DNA of 64,000 nucleotides from Zoogloea sp. (GTDB taxonomy: Bacteria; Pseudomonadota; Gammaproteobacteria; Burkholderiales; Rhodocyclaceae). Numbering within the stretch: position 1 is the first letter of the stretch; each line of letters starts with the position of its first letter. Shown here piece by piece: positions 25,926 to 35,679 of this stretch. A model generated the notes under the pieces. It was not told where the DNA came from. It saw only the letters and a program-made list of their open reading frames with translations, and ran no database searches. A program made the translations under genes and the position numbers. The DNA lies in the NCBI RefSeq assembly GCF_017302315.1, contig NZ_JAFLDT010000004.1:1-64000 (forward strand), written 5' to 3'.

Positions 25926-27299
25926 ATGTGCAATACCCAAGGTGACACGCCGATCCGCCTCAAGCGCCGGCCGATTGCCCAGTCGATCGAGAACCTCGAT
26001 CAGCTCATGAACCTGGAAAAAGGCCGCATGTCCCGCGACCTGTTCTGGGACCGGGACATCTACGAGCAGGAGCTGGAGCGGATCTTCGCCCGTTGCTGGC
26101 TGTTTGTCGGGCACGAATCCCAGATCCCCAAGGCCGGCGACTACGTGTCCACCTACCTGGGCGAGGACAACGTGCTGATCGTCCGCCAGAAGGATGGCAG
26201 CGTGAAGGGCTTTCTCAACACCTGCCCGCACCGGGGCAACAAGGTGTGCTTTGCCGACCTGGGCAATGCCCGCCAGTTCGTGTGCAACTACCACGGCTGG
26301 GCCTTCGGCATCGATGGCGCCCTCAAGGGCATGCATGCCTCCGAGACCTACGAGGCGGCCGGCATGGACAAGAGCGAGCACGGCCTGCATCCGGTGGCCC
26401 ATGTGGACAGCTACCGCGGCCTCATCTTCGCCACCCTCGACCCGGAAGCGCCGAGCCTCGCCGAATACCTGGGCGACATGCGCTACTACCTGGATGCCGT
26501 CTTCAACATGGACGAGGGCGGCACGGAGTTCATCGGCGGCTGCGTCAAGTCGGTGATCCAGTGCAACTGGAAGTACGCCTCCGAGAACTTTGTCGGCGAC
26601 ATCCTGCACGCCGGCTGGACCCACGATTCCGGCGCCAAGGCCATGGTCGGCGGCCCGGTGGCCGAGGTGCACAAGACGCCCGAACAGTCCTACCACGTGA
26701 ATTTCAACGGCCATGGCTGGGAGTTCAACCAGGACATCGTCGGCAACTGCGCCACCCTGGGCGAGAAGGATCTGCTCAAGTACCTGTATGTGCTGCAGCC
26801 CAAGGTGGCGGAACGTCTGGGTGAGCTGCGCTCGAAGATGATCGGCGCCATCTCGTCCTGCACCCTGTTCCCCAACACCTCCTTCCTGCCCGGCCAGAAC
26901 ACCTTCCGTACCTGGCATCCCCGCGGCCCGGGGCAGATCGAATTGCACACCTGGACCTTCGTCAACAAGAGTGCTCCCCAGGAGATCAAGGACAAGTGGC
27001 GCAAGGGCACCATGATGACCTTCAGCCCCTCCGGCGTCTTCGAAATGGATGACGGCGAGAACTGGGAATACTCCACCCGCAGCAACGCCGGCTTCGTCAC
27101 CCGCCAGCAGGATCTCTACCTGGGCCTGGGCCACGACACCCGTGTCGAGGACACCGACCTGCCCGGCAACGTCTTCCAGGGCCAGATCAATGAAGCCAAC
27201 CAGCGCGCCTTCTACCAGCGCTGGCTCGACCTGATGAAGGCCGATAGCTGGAAGACCGTTCCCCAACGCGACGTGCCGAAGATGAAGGAGGGTGTATGA
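25926..27299 (+). CDS. Rieske aromatic ring-hydroxylating dioxygenase, alpha subunit
   Basis: Catalytic subunit of 457 residues. The Rieske centre is Cys100-x-His102 (CPHRG) and Cys120-x2-His123 (CNYHGW). The mononuclear iron site is in NWKYASENFVGDILHAGWTH, with bridging Asp225 and ligands His228 and His233. It adds both atoms of oxygen to an aromatic ring to give a cis-dihydrodiol. Length and motifs fit the biphenyl/phenylpropionate (BphA/HcaE) group; the true substrate is unknown. AGAGGAG precedes the ATG. It overlaps the beta-subunit gene by four bases. Confidence 0.93.
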   Translation: MCNTQGDTPIRLKRRPIAQSIENLDQLMNLEKGRMSRDLFWDRDIYEQELERIFARCWLFVGHESQIPKAGDYVSTYLGEDNVLIVRQKDGSVKGFLNTCPHRGNKVCFADLGNARQFVCNYHGWAFGIDGALKGMHASETYEAAGMDKSEHGLHPVAHVDSYRGLIFATLDPEAPSLAEYLGDMRYYLDAVFNMDEGGTEFIGGCVKSVIQCNWKYASENFVGDILHAGWTHDSGAKAMVGGPVAEVHKTPEQSYHVNFNGHGWEFNQDIVGNCATLGEKDLLKYLYVLQPKVAERLGELRSKMIGAISSCTLFPNTSFLPGQNTFRTWHPRGPGQIELHTWTFVNKSAPQEIKDKWRKGTMMTFSPSGVFEMDDGENWEYSTRSNAGFVTRQQDLYLGLGHDTRVEDTDLPGNVFQGQINEANQRAFYQRWLDLMKADSWKTVPQRDVPKMKEGV

Positions 27300-27832
27300 A
27301 CGCCAAGACCGCCTTGCCCGAGATCGGGGTGGATGCCGAGACCCAGCGCCGGGTTGAACAGTTTCTGTACCGGGAGGCCCGCCTGCTCGACAACGAGCGC
27401 TGGGACGACTGGCTGGCCCTGATGGCCGAGGACATCCACTACTGGATGCCGACCATGGAAAACCGCCGCCGTGCCGACAAGAACGGCACTTACGCGGTGG
27501 ACCGGGGCGCCCTCTACAACGACAACCTGCTCGACCTCACCCGTCGCGTCACCCGCTTCAAGCAGCCCACCGCCTGGGCCGAAGACCCGGCCACCCGGCA
27601 TGCCCATGTGGTTGCCGGCATCGAGGTGTATCAGGGTGAGGCCCCCGGCGAGTTCATCGTGCATAGCACCTTCGTCAACTACCGCAGCCGTGTCGAGAAG
27701 GACAACGACCTGCTGGTGGGGCGTCGTGAGGACGTGCTGCGGGCCGAAGGGGACAGCTTCAGGCTGGCCCGTCGCAAGATCATCATCACCCAGTCGGTGC
27801 TGATGGCCAAGAACCTCAACACCTTCCTCTGA
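27296..27832 (+). CDS. Rieske dioxygenase, beta subunit
   Basis: Protein of 178 residues with the cystatin/SnoaL-like fold of oxygenase beta subunits. FLYREARLLDNERWDDWLAL and DIHYWMP are family landmarks, as are RVTRF and HSTFVNYRSR. It is structural and helps to assemble the alpha3-beta3 hexamer. It starts inside the last codon of the alpha gene (ATGA overlap), so the two are made in equal amounts. Confidence 0.92.
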   Translation: MNAKTALPEIGVDAETQRRVEQFLYREARLLDNERWDDWLALMAEDIHYWMPTMENRRRADKNGTYAVDRGALYNDNLLDLTRRVTRFKQPTAWAEDPATRHAHVVAGIEVYQGEAPGEFIVHSTFVNYRSRVEKDNDLLVGRREDVLRAEGDSFRLARRKIIITQSVLMAKNLNTFL

Positions 27833-27841
27833 GGCGCGACC

Positions 27842-28636
27842 ATGGGTTGGCTCAATGGCTACGTGGCACTGGTGACGGGGGGCGGCTCGGGGATCGGCCG
27901 CGCCGTCGTCAAACGCTACATCGCAGAGGGTTGTGCGGGTGTGGGTGTGATGGTGCGCAGCCATGAGCAGGCCGAAAGCCTGGTCGCCGAGTTCGGCGAC
28001 CAGGTGGTCACCAGCCTTGGCGACGTGCGCTCCGGCTGGGACAACCAGGCCGCGGTGGACGCGACCGTGGCCCGCTTCGGCAAGCTCGACACCCTGGTGG
28101 GCAATGCCGGCGTGTGGGACTTCTTCACCCGGCTCGAGAAGATGAGCCTCGACCAACTGGATGAGAGCTTCGACGAGATCTTCGGCGTCAATGTGAAGGG
28201 CTACGTGCTGGCGGCCCGCGCCGCTGCGGCCGCCCTGCGCGAGAGCAAGGGCAGCATGATCTTCACCCTGTCCAACTCGGCCTTCTACGCTGGCGGTGGC
28301 GGCCCCCTCTACGTGGCCTCCAAGCACGCCGGGCTCGGGCTGATCAAGCAGCTGGCCTACGAGTTCGCCCCCGATGTGCGGGTCAACGGCGTGGCGCCGG
28401 GGGGCACGGTCACGCCCCTGCGCGGCCCCGAAAGCCTGGGCAAGGGCGAGCGGCGCCTGTCGGAGATCCCCAACTTCCAGGAGAACGTCGCCAGCTCGAT
28501 GCCCCTGAAGATGATCGCCCAGCCCGAAGACCACGCCGGCCATTACGTGCTGCTGGCCTCCCGGGACAACAGCCGGGCCACCACTGCGACGGTGATCCAG
28601 AGCGACGGCGGATGGGAGATACGCCCCATGCGATGA
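27842..28636 (+). CDS. cis-dihydrodiol dehydrogenase (short-chain dehydrogenase)
   Basis: Protein of 264 residues of the BphB/HcaB group. The NAD motif is TGGGSGIGRAV, the structural motif is NAGVWDF and the catalytic Tyr and Lys are in YVASK. SNSAFYAGGGGPLY is typical of dihydrodiol dehydrogenases. It re-aromatises the dihydrodiol formed by the Rieske dioxygenase to a catechol with NAD+, giving the substrate for the LigAB-type dioxygenase. It follows the beta subunit by nine bases. Confidence 0.9.
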   Translation: MGWLNGYVALVTGGGSGIGRAVVKRYIAEGCAGVGVMVRSHEQAESLVAEFGDQVVTSLGDVRSGWDNQAAVDATVARFGKLDTLVGNAGVWDFFTRLEKMSLDQLDESFDEIFGVNVKGYVLAARAAAAALRESKGSMIFTLSNSAFYAGGGGPLYVASKHAGLGLIKQLAYEFAPDVRVNGVAPGGTVTPLRGPESLGKGERRLSEIPNFQENVASSMPLKMIAQPEDHAGHYVLLASRDNSRATTATVIQSDGGWEIRPMR

Positions 28637-28702
28637 GCCCGCCCCGCCCGCGCCAAAAAACATAAGAAACGACGCAGCAAAGAGCACCCAACGGAGGAAG
28701 AG

Positions 28703-29707
28703 ATGAGCTTCACGCGTAGCCTGACTGCGCCGCAGCAGGACTTTGTCGACATCATCCAGCGCAGCACCCTGCCGCTGATGGCCGCACCGATGTTTCTGGT
28801 CTCGGGGCCCGAGCTGGTGATTGCCTGTGCCCGGGCCGGCATCATCGGCTCCTACCCCGCGGCCAACGCCCGCAACGTGGACACCCTGCGGGAGTGGATG
28901 ACCCACACCCGCGACGCCATCCAGGCCGACCGCCCCGGCGCCCCGTGGTCCCTCAACATGATCGTGCACAGCAGCTACGACCGCTTCGACGCGGAACTGG
29001 CCCTGGTGCAGGAGTTTCAGCCCAAGATCGTGTCCACTGCCCTGGGCAGCCCGCGCCGGGTGCTCGACACCGTGCATGGCTACGGCGGCATCGTGATGGC
29101 CGACGTGATCAACCCGGCCCTGGCCCGCAAGGCTGCCGACGCCGGCGCCGACGTGCTGGTGCTGGTGACCCAGGGGGCAGGGGGGCACACCGGCCACTAC
29201 CACCCCTTCGCCCTGCTCGCCGAAGTGCGCAAGTTCTGGTCGGGGCCCCTCGGCCTGGCCGGCGCCATCACCACAGGCACCGACATCCGCGCCGCCCAGC
29301 TGCTGGGTGCCGACTTCGTGCTTGCCGGCACGCGCTTCATCGCCACCCCGGAGAGTCTGGCCGAGCCCGCCTACCGGGATCTGATCGTCAGCAGCGGCCT
29401 GGAAGACCTGGTGGCCACCAAGGCGGTGTCCGGCGTGCTGGCCAACTGGCTCAAGCCCACCCTCGACAAGGCCGGCTTCACCCCCGAGCAGCTGCGCGAA
29501 GAGAAGAAGATCGACTTCTCCGGCGACATCGTCGACGCCCCCAGGGCCTGGAAGAGCGTGTGGTCCGCCGGCCACGGCGTAGGCGGCATCGAGGCCGTTG
29601 CCAGCACCGACGCCATCGTCCGCCAGCTGTACCGGGAATACGCCGCCTGCCTCGACGACGAGCTGGCCGACCTGACCCGGCTGCGCCAGCGCTACCCGGC
29701 CCTGTAA
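28703..29707 (+). CDS. NAD(P)H-dependent flavin oxidoreductase / nitronate monooxygenase-like
   Basis: TIM-barrel flavoprotein of 334 residues of the 2-nitropropane dioxygenase family. FMN-binding landmarks are LPLMAAPMFLVSGPELVIAC, GAGGHTGHYHPFALL with the usual glycine-rich turn and GTRFIATPES. Members oxidise nitronates or act as NADH:quinone or enoyl reductases. Its presence in a meta-cleavage operon is not standard: it might reduce an enone or quinone by-product. GGAGGAAG precedes the ATG. Function cannot be set more closely. Confidence 0.8.
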   Translation: MSFTRSLTAPQQDFVDIIQRSTLPLMAAPMFLVSGPELVIACARAGIIGSYPAANARNVDTLREWMTHTRDAIQADRPGAPWSLNMIVHSSYDRFDAELALVQEFQPKIVSTALGSPRRVLDTVHGYGGIVMADVINPALARKAADAGADVLVLVTQGAGGHTGHYHPFALLAEVRKFWSGPLGLAGAITTGTDIRAAQLLGADFVLAGTRFIATPESLAEPAYRDLIVSSGLEDLVATKAVSGVLANWLKPTLDKAGFTPEQLREEKKIDFSGDIVDAPRAWKSVWSAGHGVGGIEAVASTDAIVRQLYREYAACLDDELADLTRLRQRYPAL

Positions 29708-29747
29708 CTCGGCGCGTCAAGACCGACCCTTTTCCAGAGAGCACATC

Positions 29748-30530
29748 ATGAACCAGGACAAGATCCAGGCCGCCGCCGCGGCCCTGCGGCAGGCCCGCGC
29801 CACGCGCACGGCCATCCCCCGTATCTCCGAACAGTTCGGCATCCACGGCGCCGACCAGGCCTATGCCGTGGCCCGCTGCAACAGCGTGCTCGACATCGCC
29901 GAAGGCCGCCGCGTGGTGGGCAAGAAGATCGGCCTCACCTCCCAGGCGGTGCAGCAGCAACTGGGCGTGGGGCAGCCCGACTACGGCGTGCTATTTGCCG
30001 ACATGGAGTTCCTGTCGGGCAGCGAGGTGCCGGCCAGCCGGCTGATCCAGCCCAAGGCCGAGGGTGAGATCGCCTTCGTGGTGGGGCGCGACCTGGACGG
30101 CGAGAACCTGAGCTGGGGGCGCTTCCTGCATGGGCTCGAGTACGCCCTGCCGGCCATCGAGATTGTCGACAGCGCCATCCAGGACTGGAAGCTGACCCTC
30201 GTGGATACGGTGGCCGACAACGCCTCCTGCGGGCTTTACGTGCTTGGCCTGGAACCCCGCGCCATCGGCACGGTGGATTTCGCCCTGGCCGGCATGGATT
30301 TCCGCAAGAACGGCCACACCGCGTCCGTGGGCAGCGGCGTGGCCTGCCTGGGTAACCCATTGCTCGCCGCCTACTGGCTGGCCGGCACCATGCAGCAGTT
30401 GGGCGACCCCCTCAAGGCCGGTGACGTGATCCTCTCCGGCGCCCTGGGGCCGATGTTCCCCTTCGTCGCCGGCGACCACCTGCACCTCTCCATCGCCGGC
30501 CTGGGCAGCGTGGACTGCCGCACTGCCTAG
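29748..30530 (+). CDS. mhpD: 2-keto-4-pentenoate hydratase
   Basis: Protein of 260 residues of the MhpD/BphH/DmpE hydratase family. GKKIGLTSQAVQQQLGV and the acidic metal-site region (PKAEGEIAFVVGRDL, then PAIEIVDS) match the family. It adds water to 2-hydroxypenta-2,4-dienoate, the product of the C-C hydrolase, to give 4-hydroxy-2-oxovalerate. The aldolase and acetaldehyde dehydrogenase that complete the route are 3-5 kb downstream in the same operon. Confidence 0.92.
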   Translation: MNQDKIQAAAAALRQARATRTAIPRISEQFGIHGADQAYAVARCNSVLDIAEGRRVVGKKIGLTSQAVQQQLGVGQPDYGVLFADMEFLSGSEVPASRLIQPKAEGEIAFVVGRDLDGENLSWGRFLHGLEYALPAIEIVDSAIQDWKLTLVDTVADNASCGLYVLGLEPRAIGTVDFALAGMDFRKNGHTASVGSGVACLGNPLLAAYWLAGTMQQLGDPLKAGDVILSGALGPMFPFVAGDHLHLSIAGLGSVDCRTA

Positions 30531-30607
30531 CGCACCGCAGCCCGCCAGATCACCTGTTGCACCCTGTTTATTGTTGTTACAAGACCAACCCTGAGGAGAC
30601 GAACACC

Positions 30608-31753
30608 ATGAACCGCCGCCACTTCCTTGCCACCTTGTCGTCCGCCCTGATGCTCGCCTTTGGTGGCGTCAGCCATGCCCAGGCCCAGACCGTCACCATC
30701 GGCGTGAGCGTCAGTTCCACCGGCCCGGCCGCGTCCCTGGGTATCGCCCAGAAGAACACCATCGAGCTGCTGCCCAAGACTCTGGGCGGCCTGCCGGTGA
30801 ACTACGTCGTCCTCGACGATGCCTCCGACCCCACCGCCGCCGGCAAGAACGCCCGCCGCTTTGCCGATGCCGACAAGGTGGACGCCATCATCGGCTCCAC
30901 CACCGTCCCGACCTCCCTGGCTGTCGCCGAGGTGGCCGGTGAGGCGAAGATCCCGCAGATCGCCCTGGCCCCGTTCCCGCCCAAGCAGATCCAGTGGGTG
31001 TTTCCGCTGCCCCATGGCGTGGGCGTGATGTCCGCCGCCCTGTTCGAAGAGATGAAGAAGCGCGACACCAAGAGCATCGCCTTCATCGGCTTCAGCGACG
31101 CCTACGGCGAAGCCTGGCTGAAGGACGTGGAGAAGCGCGCTGAAGCCAGCGGCATCAAGCTGGTGGCGGTCGAGCGTTATGCCCGTACCGACCAGTCGGT
31201 GACCGCCCAGGCCCTCAAGCTGGTCGGCCAGAAGCCGGACGCCATCTTCATCGCGGCCAGCGGCACCCCGGCAGCGCTGCCCATGCGCGCGCTGCGCGAG
31301 CGCGGTTTCAAGGGCCAGTTCTACCAGACCCACGGCGCCGCCAACAACGACTTCCTGCGTGTCGCCGGCAATACGGATGAAGGCCTGATCCTGCCCACCG
31401 GACTGGTGCTGGTGGCCGAGCAGCTGCCCGACAGCAACCCCAGCAAGAAGGTCGCCCTGGGCTACCTCAAGGCCTACGAGGGCAAGTATGGCGCCGGTTC
31501 CCGCAACCCCTTCGGTGCCTATGCCCATGACGCCTACCTGCTCCTCGACAAGGCCGTGGCCACCGTCGGCAAGAAGGCTGCCCCGGGTACGCCGGAATTC
31601 CGTGCCGCCCTGCGCGATGCCCTCGAGAAGACCAGCAACCTGCCCTTGACCCATGGTATCAACACCATGTCGCCCACCGATCACTCCGGTCTGGGTGACG
31701 GTGCCCGCGTGCTGATCACCATCGATCAGAACAACTGGAAGCTGTTGAAGTAA
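30608..31753 (+). CDS. ABC transporter substrate-binding protein, LivK/aromatic-acid type
   Basis: Periplasmic binding protein of 381 residues with a signal peptide (RRHFL start, cleavage after AQA near residue 26). VTIGVSVSSTGPAASLGIAQ and ARRFADADKVDAIIGSTT are typical of the Leu/Ile/Val-type fold I binding proteins. Relatives in aromatic operons bind benzoate, phenylpropanoids or similar acids. Its permeases and ATPases follow at 36703-40288, so this is the solute receptor of that importer, separated from it by catabolic genes. GAGGAG precedes the ATG. Confidence 0.88.
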   Translation: MNRRHFLATLSSALMLAFGGVSHAQAQTVTIGVSVSSTGPAASLGIAQKNTIELLPKTLGGLPVNYVVLDDASDPTAAGKNARRFADADKVDAIIGSTTVPTSLAVAEVAGEAKIPQIALAPFPPKQIQWVFPLPHGVGVMSAALFEEMKKRDTKSIAFIGFSDAYGEAWLKDVEKRAEASGIKLVAVERYARTDQSVTAQALKLVGQKPDAIFIAASGTPAALPMRALRERGFKGQFYQTHGAANNDFLRVAGNTDEGLILPTGLVLVAEQLPDSNPSKKVALGYLKAYEGKYGAGSRNPFGAYAHDAYLLLDKAVATVGKKAAPGTPEFRAALRDALEKTSNLPLTHGINTMSPTDHSGLGDGARVLITIDQNNWKLLK

Positions 31754-31765
31754 GCGGAGGCTGCC

Positions 31766-33565
31766 ATGAGCTTTTTTGATAACCCCGGCATGCTGGCCCC
31801 GCCCAGGGTGACCCGCATCGACCTCTCGAGGGGGGGCTTCATCCTGGCCTGTTCCGACCCCCTGGAAGAGGTCACCCGCTGCATCGGTGACTGGCTCGAA
31901 TACTGGGCTGCCCGCACCCCCAACGCCCTGTTCCTGGCGGAACGGGACGCGGAGGGCGAATGGGTGCGGATGACCTACGCCCAGGTCCGCGAACAGGTCG
32001 GCAAGCTGGCTCAGGGTCTGCTCGACCTGGGCATCGGCCCCACGGCGCCGGTGGTGTGCCTGTCCGACAACAGCCTTGACCAGGCCTTGCTGACCCTGGC
32101 CACCATGCACATCGGGCGGCCCTTCGCCACTGTGTCCAGCGCCTACTCGCGGCTCGCCAAGGACTACACCAAGGTTGCCACCATCCTGCAGGAGCTGGCT
32201 CCCGGTGCGGTGTATGCGGGCGACGGGGCGGTGTACGCCTCGGCGATCCGCGCCAGCGCCGTGTCCTGCCCGGTGATCCTGAGCACCAACGCCTACCAGC
32301 TCGATGGCAGCCTGTCCCTGGCGGAACTGATGCGCACCCGGGAAACCCCCGCAGTGATGGCCGAGTTCGCCAAGATCACCCCGGAGACCCACGCCAAGTA
32401 CCTGCTCACCTCGGGCTCCACCGGGCGGCCGAAGATCGCCATCAACACCCACCGCATGCTCTGCGCCAACCAGAAGCAGATCCAGCAGAGCTGGCCCTTC
32501 CTCAAGGACGAGAAGCCGGTGATCGTGTCCTGGCTGCCCTGGAGCCACACCTTCGGTGCCAACCACAACTTCAACCTGGTGTTGTGCAACGGCGGCAGCT
32601 TCTACATCGACGAAGGCCGCCCGGTGCCCGGCCTGATGGAGAAGTCGGTGCGCAATCTGCGGGAAGTACAGCCCAATCTTTACTTCAACGTGCCCCGCGG
32701 CTTCGATGCGTTGATCGCCTTCCTGGAGCAGGACGAGTCCTTCGCCCGTGACTTCTTCGGGCGCCTGCGGGCAGTGTTTTACGCCGCGGCGGCCTTGCCC
32801 CAGTCCACCTGGGACCGCCTGGAGAGGTCTGCCCAGAAGGTGCTCGGCGAAAAGGTCTGGTTTACCTCCGCCTGGGGCGCCACCGAATCTTCCCCCTTGC
32901 TCACCAATGTGCACTGGCGCCTCGACGGGCCGGGCTGCATCGGCCTGCCGGTGGCCGGCACCTCCATCAAGTTCCTGCCCAATGGGGACAAGCTGGAGAT
33001 GCGCGTCAAGGGGCCGCAGGTCTTCCCCGGCTACCTCAACAACCCGGAGAAGACCGCCGAAGCCTTCGATGAGGATGGCTATTACAAGATTGGTGATGCC
33101 GGCCTCTTGATCGACCCGGCCCGGCCGGAGAAGGGTATCGCCTTCAACGGGCGGGTGGCCGAGGACTTCAAGCTCACCACCGGCACCTGGGTGTCGGTGG
33201 GCACCCTGCGGGTCCGTGCGGTGACGGCCTTCGCGCCCTTTGCCCAGGACGTGGTCGTCACCGGCCATGACCGGGACGAGGTGGGCCTGCTGGTCTTCCC
33301 GACTCCGGCGGCCAAGGACGTGCCGACCGAGCAGCTCCATGCCCACGTGCGCGAGGGCTTGCGCAAGCTCAAGGCAGAGGGCGGTGGCGGATCGTCCCAG
33401 AGCCCGACCCGGGCCATGCTGCTGGACGAGCCGCCGAGCATGGACGCGGGCGAGATCACCGACAAGGGCTACATCAACCAGCGGGCGGTGCTGGCCCGCC
33501 GGGCCGATGAGGTCCTCAGCCTGCATACCTCACCCAAGCTCGACCGGGTGGTCTTCCTCAAATAA
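31766..33565 (+). CDS. AMP-forming acyl/aryl-CoA ligase (feruloyl-CoA synthetase-like)
   Basis: ANL-superfamily ligase of 599 residues. Core motifs are P-loop [27 protein letters not shown] and the C-terminal catalytic Lys region [10 protein letters not shown]. The overall pattern ([27 protein letters not shown]) resembles feruloyl-CoA synthetase-like enzymes. It would activate a carboxylic acid with ATP and CoA. In this operon the acid could be the imported substrate or the acid released by the C-C hydrolase. It sits 12 bases after the binding-protein gene, which supports coupling to uptake. Confidence 0.82.
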   Translation: MSFFDNPGMLAPPRVTRIDLSRGGFILACSDPLEEVTRCIGDWLEYWAARTPNALFLAERDAEGEWVRMTYAQVREQVGKLAQGLLDLGIGPTAPVVCLSDNSLDQALLTLATMHIGRPFATVSSAYSRLAKDYTKVATILQELAPGAVYAGDGAVYASAIRASAVSCPVILSTNAYQLDGSLSLAELMRTRETPAVMAEFAKITPETHAKYLLTSGSTGRPKIAINTHRMLCANQKQIQQSWPFLKDEKPVIVSWLPWSHTFGANHNFNLVLCNGGSFYIDEGRPVPGLMEKSVRNLREVQPNLYFNVPRGFDALIAFLEQDESFARDFFGRLRAVFYAAAALPQSTWDRLERSAQKVLGEKVWFTSAWGATESSPLLTNVHWRLDGPGCIGLPVAGTSIKFLPNGDKLEMRVKGPQVFPGYLNNPEKTAEAFDEDGYYKIGDAGLLIDPARPEKGIAFNGRVAEDFKLTTGTWVSVGTLRVRAVTAFAPFAQDVVVTGHDRDEVGLLVFPTPAAKDVPTEQLHAHVREGLRKLKAEGGGGSSQSPTRAMLLDEPPSMDAGEITDKGYINQRAVLARRADEVLSLHTSPKLDRVVFLK

Positions 33566-33644
33566 ACCCATCCAGAAGGACGCAGCGCCCCGGGCCGAAG
33601 CCGGCCGGGACGCGCTCGGCCCGGATTTCCCCACGGGAGTAGTC

Positions 33645-34601
33645 ATGAAAAAGAAACTGAAGGTGGCCATCGTCGGTTCCGGCAACATCGGCACCGACCT
33701 GATGATCAAGATCCTGCGCCACGGCGAGCACCTGGAAATGGGCGCCATGGTGGGCATCGATCCAGGCTCGGACGGCCTTGCCCGGGCGGCCCGGATGGGC
33801 GTCGCCACCACCCACGAAGGGGTGGAGGGGCTGACCCGCCTGCCGGTGTTCGGCGATATCGACATCGTCTTCGACGCCACCAGTGCCGGTGCCCACGTCA
33901 AGAACGATGCCTTCCTGCGCAGCCTCAAGCCCGCCATCCGCATGGTGGACCTGACCCCGGCAGCCATTGGTCCCTATTGCATCCCGGTGGTCAATGGCGC
34001 CCTTCATGACGACGCCCTCAACGTGAACATGTTCACCTGTGGCGGCCAGGCCACCATCCCCATGGTGGCGGCGGTGAGCCGCGTGGCCAAGGTGCATTAC
34101 GGCGAGATCATCGCCTCGATTTCCAGCAAGTCGGCCGGGCCCGGCACCCGCGCCAACATCGACGAGTTCACCGAGACCACCTCCAAGGCCATCGAAGTGG
34201 TGGGCGGGGCGGCCAGGGGCAAGGCCATCATCATCCTCAACCCGGCCGAGCCGCCGCTGATGATGCGCGACACGGTGTACTGCCTGTCGGAGATGGCCGA
34301 CGAGGACGAGATTGCCGCCTCGGTGGAGCGCATGGCTGCCGACGTGCAGAAGTACGTGGCCGGCTATCGCCTCAAGCAGAAGGTGCAGTTCGACATCATC
34401 CCGGCCTCGCGCCCCATCAACATCCCCGGCGTCGGCCCGCGCATGAGCGGCCTCAAGACCTCCGTCTTCCTCGAAGTGGAAGGTGCTGCCCACTACCTGC
34501 CGGCCTATGCCGGCAACCTGGACATCATGACTTCCGCCGCCAAGACCACCGCCGAACGCATGGCCGCCCGCATCCTGGCCACGGCCGCCACCGCAGCCTG
34601 A
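33645..34601 (+). CDS. mhpF: acetaldehyde dehydrogenase (acetylating)
   Basis: Enzyme of 318 residues of the MhpF/DmpF/BphJ family. The NAD site is [10 protein letters not shown] and the catalytic Cys132 lies in [12 protein letters not shown]. It converts acetaldehyde with CoA and NAD+ to acetyl-CoA and works as a complex with the aldolase encoded next, channelling the aldehyde. The ATG at 33645 was chosen because the product starts [16 protein letters not shown] as in the family; upstream codons in the same frame are non-homologous. Confidence 0.95.
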   Translation: MKKKLKVAIVGSGNIGTDLMIKILRHGEHLEMGAMVGIDPGSDGLARAARMGVATTHEGVEGLTRLPVFGDIDIVFDATSAGAHVKNDAFLRSLKPAIRMVDLTPAAIGPYCIPVVNGALHDDALNVNMFTCGGQATIPMVAAVSRVAKVHYGEIIASISSKSAGPGTRANIDEFTETTSKAIEVVGGAARGKAIIILNPAEPPLMMRDTVYCLSEMADEDEIAASVERMAADVQKYVAGYRLKQKVQFDIIPASRPINIPGVGPRMSGLKTSVFLEVEGAAHYLPAYAGNLDIMTSAAKTTAERMAARILATAATAA

Positions 34602-34612
34602 GGAGAACGCAC

Positions 34613-35674
34613 ATGAACCCCGACAAGAAGATCTACATCTCCGACGTGACCCTGCGCGACGGCTCCCACGCCATCCGCCACCAGTACAGCGTCGAGCAGG
34701 CCGTGCAGATTGCCCGTGCCCTGGACAAGGCCAAGGTGGATTCCATCGAGGTGGCCCACGGCGACGGCCTGCAGGGCTCCAGCTTCAACTACGGTTTTGG
34801 CGCCCACACCGACCTGGAGTGGATTGAAGCGGTGGCCGACACGGTGAAGCATGCCAAGGTGGCAACCCTGCTGCTGCCCGGCATCGGCACCGTGCATGAC
34901 CTGAAGGCCGCCTACAGCGTCGGCGCCCGCATCGTCCGCGTGGCCACCCACTGCACCGAGGCCGACGTGTCGCGCCAGCACATCGAGGTGGCCCGGGAGC
35001 TGGGCATGGAGGCAGTCGGCTTTCTGATGATGAGCCACATGACCACGCCCCAGGCCCTGGCCCAGCAGGCCAAGCTGATGGAGAGCTACGGCGCCACCTG
35101 CTGCTACGTGGTGGATTCGGGCGGTGCCCTGTCCATGAACGACGTGCGTGAGCGCTTCAGGGCCTTCAAGGATGTGCTCAAGCCCGAGACCGAGACGGGC
35201 ATCCACGCCCACCACAATCTGAGCCTGGGCGTGGCCAATTCCATCGTCGCGGTGGAGGAGGGCTGTGACCGGGTGGACGCCAGCCTGTCGGGCATGGGCG
35301 CCGGGGCCGGCAACGCCCCGCTGGAGGTCTTCATCGCCGCGGCCGACCGCATGGGCTGGAACCACGGCTGCAACCTGTACACCCTGATGGATGCCGCCGA
35401 CGACATCGTGCGCCCCCTGCAGGACCGTCCGGTGCGGGTGGACCGGGAGACCCTGGCCCTGGGCTACGCCGGCGTGTATTCCAGCTTCCTGCGTCACTCC
35501 GAAGTGGCCGCCAAGAAGTATGGCCTGAAGGCGGTGGACATCCTCGTCGAACTGGGCCGCCGCCGCATGGTGGGCGGGCAGGAGGACATGATCGTGGACG
35601 TGGCTCTGGACCTGCTGAAGGGCCATGAGCACGAAGCCATGCATGCCATTCCCACCATGAGCGAAGCGGGCTGA
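34613..35674 (+). CDS. mhpE: 4-hydroxy-2-oxovalerate aldolase
   Basis: Protein of 353 residues of the MhpE/DmpG/BphI family. The TIM barrel opens with [18 protein letters not shown], whose Arg-Asp bind metal and substrate, and the metal ligands recur in [11 protein letters not shown]. It splits 4-hydroxy-2-oxovalerate to pyruvate and acetaldehyde, partnering with the preceding dehydrogenase. GAGGAG precedes the ATG. Length is normal. Confidence 0.95.
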   Translation: MNPDKKIYISDVTLRDGSHAIRHQYSVEQAVQIARALDKAKVDSIEVAHGDGLQGSSFNYGFGAHTDLEWIEAVADTVKHAKVATLLLPGIGTVHDLKAAYSVGARIVRVATHCTEADVSRQHIEVARELGMEAVGFLMMSHMTTPQALAQQAKLMESYGATCCYVVDSGGALSMNDVRERFRAFKDVLKPETETGIHAHHNLSLGVANSIVAVEEGCDRVDASLSGMGAGAGNAPLEVFIAAADRMGWNHGCNLYTLMDAADDIVRPLQDRPVRVDRETLALGYAGVYSSFLRHSEVAAKKYGLKAVDILVELGRRRMVGGQEDMIVDVALDLLKGHEHEAMHAIPTMSEAG

Positions 35675-35679
35675 GCGTC

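Noticed and set aside
27212-29575. A 787-codon minus-strand frame
   Set aside because: It mirrors the Rieske beta, dihydrodiol dehydrogenase and flavoprotein genes, which have clear family motifs and ribosome sites; the antisense frame has none.
30527-33526. A 999-codon open frame on the minus strand
   Set aside because: It is antisense to the hydratase, binding-protein and CoA-ligase genes, and its length follows from the high GC third positions. Its protein is rich in Gly, His, Gln and Ala with no domain.
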